A stretch of DNA of 64,000 nt from Salvator merianae (Eukaryota; Chordata; Lepidosauria; Squamata; Teiidae), in NCBI GenBank assembly GCA_003586115.2, contig QVOM02000115.1:7360799-7424798 (forward strand). Reading direction: 5' to 3'. Each line of letters starts with the position of its first letter. Position 1 is the stretch's first letter. The translations under genes were made by a program, and so were the position numbers. This document shows positions 52,701-62,500 of the stretch, piece after piece. The notes beneath the pieces are model-generated. The model was not told the origin of the DNA and did no database searches. It was given only the letters and a program-made list of their open reading frames with translations.

Positions 52701-55700
52701 TGAGATGCCCAGAATTAATTGGTGGGTCACTGTGTGAGTCAGGATGCTAGACTAGAAGGGCTGTGGCCTGATCCAGCAGGGCTCCTCTCAAATTCCTATG
52801 TTCTTATCATGGATGGCCAGTATGATTTTTAGAAAGGTGAAATACAGGAAGCATGTATATAGAGTACCCTATAGTATTTCCATCTGCCTTCCAATACTAG
52901 CTTCCTCGTTTCACACAGATAATTACTAGACAATTCAGCCACCTGATACACAGAACAGAGGCACTGGATAGCATAGATCTCACATTTCTACTGTGAAGGC
53001 ATCTGGTATTTCCACACCCTGTTGTATATGTAGCAAAACCTGTGCTAAAAAAGGTCCTGTGCAGTGGAAGGTGGCCAGCAAGAATTTGGTTGGTGCTTCT
53101 GTGTTAAGTCCCAAGTAGGACTCGAGAAGATACGATTGCACTATTAGTCATATCTTGGTATAATGGATTTTTGTGTTACTGATGTGTAGGTATGATACTT
53201 TACTCCTGAATGAATGAATACTATTATGTGAAAGTAAGGCACACATCTTTCCCAACTCAGTGCCCCTTAGGCACACACCAGGATGTTGGGTTTCAAGTAT
53301 AGAACGCTGACTGGGTTTCTTTTATTTTCACAGAGAGAATCTTTGAAGACCATGAAAACTTAGTTGAAAACCTCCTCAACTGGACAAGAGATAGTCAAAA
53401 CAAACTTATGTTCTTAGAACGTATAGAAAAATACGCACTTTTCAAAAATCCTCAGGTTAGTGTGTTGTTGTTTTTCATGGCTAATAAGGACACAGCAGTG
53501 TTTCATGAAAGTGTTGTTATATTCTTCATTGCACAGTTTTCCAGGGAACGATCTTTCATCTGTTCTTGCTTTTTTAATCCCACCTTTCTTCCATTGTGGG
53601 GATCCTAGCAGAGTTCCTGGATGGAGCTTTTTTGCCTGGATGCCCACAAGTGGCATGTTTTCACTGCTTATAACGAACATACTTCTTACAAAGCAGCACC
53701 CATGCTTGGTATCCTGGAAAAGAGACCACGTGCTGTTCACACACAGGCCACTAGAATGCTCCATGGACTGCTTGTAAGCAGTCCACTGTTGGAGCGGGAT
53801 ACAGCACCATTTTCACACCATAGTCTGCTGCAAAGCTCCATCCAGTGTGGATGGAGTGTTCTACATCATGGTGTGAACGGAGTGGCCTAGCTGGTCCCAT
53901 GGGCTAGTCTACTGGCCCAGTGCAGACAGGGTCTTCCTGTTGTGCCATTCCTTTTGCAAGCAGGCCTCTTCTTGGCCATAGGAGCAATTTTCTTAAATTT
54001 TGGAATGCATTGTAACTGAGCCTCTATTTTTACATTTCCTTTATCTTCTAGTGTCCTGGGCTGTAGTAAGCAGCAGTGGCTGCTGGCATGATTTACAGGT
54101 TATGAGGGCTTTGGGGTATGAAACAGGGACTCTGCAGGAAGCACCAGTATGGAACTGACAACAAGGGAGTTTGTCAAATTTCTAATCCCCTTGGACATAT
54201 CTGGGTTCAGTATCACCTTCTCAGTGGATCATTTATTTATTTATTTAGGAAGGAAGGAAGGAAGGAAGGAAGGAAGGAAGGAAGGAAGGAAAGAAAAAGA
54301 GTCTGAACACATTTATGTAGTTATGTAGTCTCTTTCATGCTATATCAAATAATTGATTTAGATTTCCAACCTTTATCTGAATAGGAATATCCTTCTCCAC
54401 CACCCTCGTATTTTCCTCCTATAGCCCCTTTCTTTTAGCATTCTGCTCCTAGTGATTTCCCCTTCCAACTGTAGGCTGTACCTTTCGGAGTGGCCCCTAA
54501 GTTGTGGTGGAGAGTCACAGTAGAAGCCAGAGTGCTGCGCTGGGACCTTGGAGACCAGGATACACATTTTCACTGGAGCATGAAACTCACTGAGTGCCTC
54601 TGAACATAACCTACATCAAAGGGGTACTGAGAGGAGGAAGAGATGAAAGCTGTGTTTATTCAGATATTCGGATATAATATGAAAAAAAGCCAGTGACCTT
54701 GCAGAAGCAACTTTCCTTTCGCCCTATCTTTGAACCCAGCCTTGTAGAAAAAAAGTAAATATGCTAGGATCTTACCCTATCCTCATTGTCTCAATGAAGT
54801 ACATAGAAAAACTATCTGAATTGTAAGGTTTTGTTAAGGAGGCTTCTCAAGTCTACCCTGTATTGTGAATATCATTTATTATATTTATTTGCATTCTTAT
54901 GCTGCCCTATACCCAAAAGTCTCAGAACAGGTTACAAACATAAAAACAAAATGTAAAAAATGTAAAATGAACACACTAAAAACAGTAACAATGCCTAATA
55001 TGGCTCTTGTTGCACTGATAATGAAAGATGGTAGCAATTGCCTATAGGCACCAGAATGACAGTTTATAACCATACCAAGATAAGACGCGAAGGGCAATTC
55101 CGCACTGGCCAGTATACTAGATCAGCAAGCGTACTAGGAGTCTAAAGAAAGCCCCACCAATGTGCAGAAGGGAGACTTCTGGTACGCTTGCTGGTTTGGT
55201 ATACCAGCTAGTGCAGAATCGCCCAAAGACACAGCTGTGAATAGGCTTTTGATCGCTATCCTTCATTATTTGTGGATACAAATTATGAGAGATGCCTTTG
55301 CAATTTCATGTATTTGCAAGAAAACATAAAGAACTAATACTTTTTTAAAGATATTTTTGGAAACGTCATATTTCTGGTTCCTTCAGGGTTTATGAGTTTC
55401 CTGTCCATGAAAAGATGACAGATAAGCATAATTGTCTGGTTTCTGTGAAGGTTCTAATCATTTCTGTAGCTTTACTACCCAGTTAAGGAACACAGTTCTG
55501 CAGTTCTTCTGAACATGTTACAGGATGATACAAATAGTCTGTTTTTAATGTGGCTGTAATGACATTGTAGTAAGTAGTCATGATATGTAGTCCTCTGAAT
55601 TATAAGTCAGTACATTGGCGCATGGAGATTTCCTAAAGGCTGATAAATTGGCTTTTCTTCTTTAATATGTGAATCCCTTTCAGATGCACAATTGCATCTT

Positions 55701-56528
55701 AATGACTTCTTCTGATTTCATCTTTATGGAAATTGTTGGTCCTAATGTTTCCCAGATGAGAAATCAAACTTAACCTAATGCCCTGTTGAATTAAACAGGA
55801 GCAACTCTGAGCAAACATGGATCAGATTACCCTATTGAGTAGTTTTTCTGTGGTTCACAATAGGTATAAAAGCCAGTCACATATTTTTATCAAACATAGC
55901 TAGTTTTCTTTAATATATTTATATAGTAATAGGCAGGGACACACAGTTTTTAAAGTTTCAAGGAATGTAAACACTTCTTTGAAAAATAAAACATTCTTTA
56001 ATAAGCTAGCTTTATTTTTTTTAAAAAAAAAAACTTTGTCAATGCCAGTGATAAGATAATGAGGAAATTTCTAATGCTTCAGCTGAATTTTGCATTTTTT
56101 TTTCTTATAGAATTACCTTCTAGGGAGAAGAGAAACCTTGGATATGGCAGACAGGAACAAGGAAGTCCTCCTAGAGGTAAGGTACTTCCAGAAAATTCAT
56201 GAGAAGGTTGACTGTTTTCCTTTTGTACCTATTAATTTAGTCATTAAATAAAATTGTTATGTCATGATGAGGGAATCTAAGATCCATCTAAGTTCTCAAC
56301 ATTAAAGCCATTGGACAAGATAGTAAGGAAGGTCAGGATAGAATCTGATAGACAAGCTTGGGGTGCCTGTGAACCCCCTTGCTGTATGGCCTGTGATCAA
56401 GGCTGAAGAGAGACGTAATCAGACACCTGCTAGAGACTCACAGGATGCCCGTCCTTTAGTTCACAACACTTACCTATTTATGAATGAGTAAAATCTAAAT
56501 CTAATAAAAATGTGAAGGAGGAGGAGCC

Positions 56529-56561
<33 letters not shown>

Positions 56562-59500
56562 CTAGTGGTGGGTGGTGGTGGTGGTGACTGGACACACAGT
56601 GTTCAGAGGAAAAGAAATTAAACTTGTTTTTATTAAAAGCAAGGAACATATTGAAAGCTTTAATAGGATAAATATATTAAAGCAGAAATGTATGTGGGGA
56701 ATCAGGAGTTTCAAATGTAAATATTGGAAGTTTGAAGGAAATGAAAAAAGCCCTGAAGAAATGCCACTTTCTGTGCAATCCTGAGCATCGTTTAAGATCT
56801 TCTGGAGAGGCGGCTTAGAAATTTCATCCCTTTATAAGGTCTGTGGAATGGTGGCCAGACAGAAGGTCTTGTGTGAGGTGGTCTCCAAACTTTGGTACAG
56901 CCTGTGCTTAGAGAAATGTTGTGCATCAGCATTGAACACTTTTTGGCAATTAGTAAAAACGTTTTTGTTCACCCAGGCATTTGATGATTAGTTTTCTCAT
57001 TTTCCTTCCTCATGTGATCTTGGTGGAGTTTGTTTTTTAATAGTTTTGTTCTGGTTTTATCTCATTTGTTCCCCACCCTGGAACTTCAGTGTAGGGCAGT
57101 ACGTACATGTATATTAAAAAAAAAAAAAAAAAGTTTCTAAATTGGCCCCAGCACTAGTGCCATAAGCAGCCCTCAAAGAAATTGATCAGTCTGCACCCGT
57201 TGCAGTCTGGATTTCATGAAAAAGAACTAGTCTTGAATTTTGTGGCTTTGTGCCCCCAACAAGTCAAAACTTCGAACATCCCTGTTCTAAATGCAGCTGA
57301 ATTCTGAATTCCCCTTTTGTACAAAAGAGGAACCTCTGAAAGATAAAAGTAGAAGTACATATGGAGGGCTTCAAATGTGTCACAAGTGTTTTTTTAAAAA
57401 AAAAAAAAAAAAACAGAAAACTAGTTGCAGATATTTCTAGAATACCAGCACCCAAGTGCTGACTCAGATGCTTCACAGAGCATGAGTCAGCCATGTGCCT
57501 CTATATGAAGGCCAAGTTTGTTAACTGAAACATCTAACAACCTTGGCCCTAGTCCCAGATAAGTTGTTGTTGTTAACTTTTCTCTGTTCCCCTTCTCTTG
57601 CTTTCTGTCCCAACCTCTTTTGCAGCTGGAAGGCGGCAGGGTCATGTGCAGCTGTCATAAAGGAGTCCACTGTGGTTTTCCAGGACCGTCTCTCACCCTC
57701 TACCAGGCCTGTAACATATTTTAGCCATGTACAGGCCTGATCGGATGGGCAAAAGGCAAGAGATGGCCCCTTCCCCTCCCAGCTGCCATTAAGGGCAGGA
57801 GGAGAAATGAAGAGCAAGAGAGATGATGTCAGTGGTTTCCATCAGCTACTTGACTCTAGGACCAAGTTTGTTAAACTAATAAATAAAACAAAAAACTTAG
57901 CTTATTAAAATATTTAATAGCAAGAAATTGTAAGAGAAAGACAAGAAAGGCAGCCCAACTGCTTAAGACACCTTTACATAGAAACCGGAGAAGATTAAAA
58001 GATCAGTTTTATGGTTTCCTTACATAAAACCAAGTTCTGCCTGTCTTAGGTATAATATCAGAATTTCACAGAAGTAGCTGCTAGGAATAACTTTTTACAA
58101 AATGCTTGACCTAATCATCGGGTGCTCTATAACTAGCAAAAAACAAACAAACAGCAATTTACCCAAGATGTGGTCAAAACTGAAGTACTTTTACTTGCAT
58201 TATATTGGTAAGGGCTTTTTAAAGTGTAACTTTACAGAATACCCAAAAGAAAAGGTAAATTATTTAGAAGTGCAGCTATTGTTTAAGAAGATATATATCA
58301 AGCAGTTTTAAAACACCATTTTTTTGTGGGTAATGTTAGCATCAGCACATACATTAAAGGAAAAATATCAGTAAAAAGAATAAACTTTCTCTCTTATTGA
58401 ATGGGAAAACACAGTGCAGTGTATGATGTTAATGTACACAGTCTTTTTAAAAAATTATGGGAGGCATTTGGCTGAAGGCTTTTGCCATAAGAAAAGATGC
58501 TATTAGCCATTTACTTGAAAAACTGAACATCCAAGATAAGTAATATACATTAGAAGAAATTCTCCTATGTCTAAACAGCATTGTCTTTAACTGATGTGAT
58601 AACTTTATATTCTAGGAGTGTTTTTGTGGAAGCTCAGTAACAGTGCCAGAAATTGAAGGAGTGCTGTGGCTGAAAGATGATGGTAAAAAATCTTGGAAAA
58701 AGCGTTACTTTCTTTTACGAGCTTCTGGAATCTACTATGTTCCTAAAGGGAAAGCAAAGGTGAAGCTCTGCATTCTGAACTGTTCTAAAGTCTTGTGTCT
58801 CTTTATGATGAAACTAATAGCACACATTATTGCAGATTGCTTACTTCCATGAAATATAGGTAAAGAAACAGCACAGTAAAAGTGATAATTTCCTAGTCAG
58901 TTTTCTCAAAAACCCTAAGACCTAATCTTGAGGGAGATTTTACAGGTCTAATATTTTCACTAGATACTAGGTTTCCTTTTCAGAGACTGAAGTAGGAAAA
59001 CAGCTCATTAAAATCATATGTGGTCATCTTATTCAACACTATGGTTGAAGTTCTGACAAACCACAGTGTAGTAGTGCAAGATTGTGTTAATGCAGTAACT
59101 GATCAATTTTAATTTTATTGATTTGTTCCTTGTCACTAATCAATAGAACCATTGCAGACTGCAATCATCCACTCCAAAAATATTACAGGATTAATAAGCA
59201 ATTGCCACCTATAGAAAGCTGGGGATTCAGGAATCATGCAGGCCAAATTTACCAGTGTAAGTCTGTGGTCATGCAGAACGAAGGCTCATGCTATCAATAA
59301 GTCATTGGTATTGCAGAAGGGAGTCTGTGAGCATGAAATGGTTGTTTGGAGGGATGACCCAGTCTGCCAGTGTGAACCACTGACTCTGTGGAGGGGAGGG
59401 CCAGACTCTGTGGAGGGTAAGTCAGTGATGTCTCAGGCAAAATCAAATTTTATCAATAGTATAAAAGCAAAATTATGCTGTAAAAAAGAGCAATACAAGG

Positions 59501-62500
59501 GAAGTCACATTTTATCAACATTTCCTATTGATTCCTAGTAGTAGCATATCAGTGTCAAAGCAGAAATGTAATGTGTTGTTAATATCTGAAGTGGGTGGGA
59601 CATTTGGGGGAAGGACAGGACATAAGGACTGGAATGAATGAATACTTACGGTGGCTCCTGAAGGCATACATCATTTCTGTATCACAGGGAGAATATTTTC
59701 ATAAGCTCTGGAATTTTATTTGAAATTTCTTTAAGATATAGAAAAATGTTTCACATTGGTCTTATAATCTTTTTCCATCAGCTGCTTCTGGTCCTGGTGC
59801 TGCTGTTCTTACCAACACTGGGGATGAATAGTTTGGTCTGAAATTACTTTAGTTTATTTCAGAGGTTAAAAACTTCAAACAAATGCTTTAGCATTCAGTA
59901 GAATGTTTCTTTTTTCCCATCAACATAACATCCAGACTAGTTTTGAAAGAGGTACAGTAAAAGTTTTCATAGATGCTTTATTCATAACTAGATGCATGTA
60001 TGTTTTGTAGGTTTCTCGGGATCTTGTGTGCTTTCTTCAACTGGATCATGTAAACGTTTACTACGGGCAAGATTATCGGAATAAGTACAAAGCCCCTACA
60101 GACTATTGTCTAGTACTAAAGGTACATGCTAAAAAGTTGTTGCTCATTAGTTTTAATGAACACAGAAAGCCCAAAAATTGATTTTCTCTGTTTAAATGTA
60201 TATTCTATAATAATCACCATTGTCATAGTTCTATATTTAATACTGTAGTTTCTACAATTCATTTCAGCCTAACAAGATCAGTTATTCCTCTTGCAGCATC
60301 CTCAAATTCAGAAAAAATCCCAGTATATTAAATACTTATGTTGTGATGATATCAGAACCTTACATCAGTGGGTAAATGGCATCCGTATTGCTAAGGTAGG
60401 TCCTTATGATTTATGTAATCATCTTACCTAATAAAAAGAGAGATAAACAGAGTATGTTGCTAATGTTTACTTGGAAGTACAAATCCCACAAATAAGAATT
60501 TAGGGAACAGTCAACTGTGTGTCTTTCTGAAAAAGAGGAAGGATAACTACAGCACTCGCCATCTTGGATTCAGTGTAGTTCTTGTGTCCTCTTCCAAAAA
60601 CTATTAATTCATTTTTTAATTGAAGTAAAAACTAATAATATGGGTTACTATGCCAGCTACAAAAATACTAAAAACAGTACTGTAGTTGTGTTTCTGTCCC
60701 ATCCTTGGGGAAATTTTTGGAGTTTGCAGGTTTGCCCTTGACATCTCCTTTAGACCTCCTAACCAGCCCACAGAGTCCTGCTATCAAAATATATTCCAGT
60801 GCAGCACACCTAACTATAGTTGCATGGACAGGGACAGAGGCAATGTGCAACCAAGTGGGACTAAAAATAGGCAAAGGAACATTCCTGCTTGGAAACAAAT
60901 CTGTTCAGGACCCCTTTTGCACAAGATCAGAGATGCTCAGGTCCACTTCTACACATGGGCAGAGAAAAGAGAAAAGGAGGAGACCTGCAGAACATTGGTA
61001 GATGGCGCAGGGCAGTCATTTATTTCACCAGGGAAGAGCTGTGGTGGGGGCAGAACAACCCCTTGTGCATTAAACGTACTTTCCTTGGCGTGTCAGGAAA
61101 ATAAATGTATGGGACTTGGATTACCTATTTTTGGTCTATTGTCTTCTGATGAGATATTCAAGCTAATTTTCTTTTATATTGGCAGTTGAGGTTTATCTGT
61201 AGCTTGGATCTCAGACAGAAAAATAGATAAGGAGCAGGGTTTTTTCTAATGGAGAAGACAGAAAAGGGTGTGCAGAATGCTTCACTGTCAAAACATTTAA
61301 CTCAAAAAACACAGTTTAGAATGTTTTGTTCTAAACTGCTCTCTGTTTTCTTTAGCCATTTCAAATGCTGTTTTAGAGACCAATTTTGACTTTCTGGTGC
61401 ATTTAAAACAGGCAGAGCATTCTTATGAGGGTTTGAGGGAGGTTTTTGAATTTTTATTTTAAATCACTTGATTATTCTTTATTGGGTACAGGTATTGATT
61501 ACAAGGTAGAACCCATCATATCCTACCACTCAGACCACTTTGGCACATCCGTGGGGAACTGTCGTATGCTTTGAGTCTGGAATATTGAAACATGTCCCAT
61601 TTTGTTCTGTGGGCACAACTAGTGTTCCAGCTAAAGGTTTTGGCCATTTGATTTTTGTTCCAAGATCGTTCCAAAAAGTGTTTTGTGTGCACCGTAAGTG
61701 GACGGTAAGCACACATTTCCACACCACATACATGATCCAAAGAATAGGAGCGAACTGATTGAAACTTTTTCATACAAATTCAACAGTATTTAAGTTCTCA
61801 GTGTCATCAGCTATTTTATATTCCCTCTTATTCCTTCAGTACGGCAAACAACTCTATGTGAACTATCAGGAAGCTCTGAAAAGGACAGAATCAGCGTATG
61901 ACTGGACATCTTTGTCGAGTTCTAGCATTAAATCAGGATCCAGTTCATCTAGTTTGCCTGGTGAGTCCAAATAATCTTTGGTTCAATAACAGGTAGAGGT
62001 ATGTGTGTTTTATCAGCTTAGAAGCAGCAATTTAATTTAAACAGTTATTATTTAATCCTTAAGCTTCTATAATTCCTCTGAGAAGATGCTCATATGATTT
62101 TAGCTAGTTATCGGACCATCGCAATAATATAGGATAGTAAAAAGGCAACACCTACTGTTACATCTGCTATACGTTATCCAGATCATATATGGCCTCAACA
62201 TGTATCTTGTATACACAGTGGATGGTGACATTTAAATAAGATGCCAAATGTGTGTTCTGTGTTTCTTTCAACAGAATCCCAATCCAATCATTCTAATCAA
62301 TCCGATAGTGGAGTTTCAGACACTCAAACAGGACACGTTCGCTCCCAAAGTATTGTTAGCTCAATCTTCTCAGAGGCCTGGAAACGGGGTACTCAACTGG
62401 AAGAGTCCAATAAGATTAGCGTATGTATACAAGGCTGGTAATATATTAAAATGATCAGATATGCACGTGATCAGAACTTTGGTAGTTAAATTCCAATTGC

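Larger units (their letters stand above)
53456..56110 (+). other. RAPH1: RAPH1 coding intron 6
   Basis: A 2655-nt GT-AG intron holding a palindromic element near 53600-53950, a GGAA microsatellite and a 133-bp MITE. Confidence 0.9.

Noticed and set aside
58760..58852. Frame continuing past RAPH1 exon 8 as an alternative end
   Set aside because: It would cut the PH domain after its second strand; the donor at 58760 joins perfectly to the next PH exon.
60686..61189. 167-codon open frame inside RAPH1 intron 10, with overlapping frames
   Set aside because: Several overlapping frames are open in the same GC-richer patch, none resembles a known family, and it lies within a well-defined intron. 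It is probably an old repeat with few stop codons.
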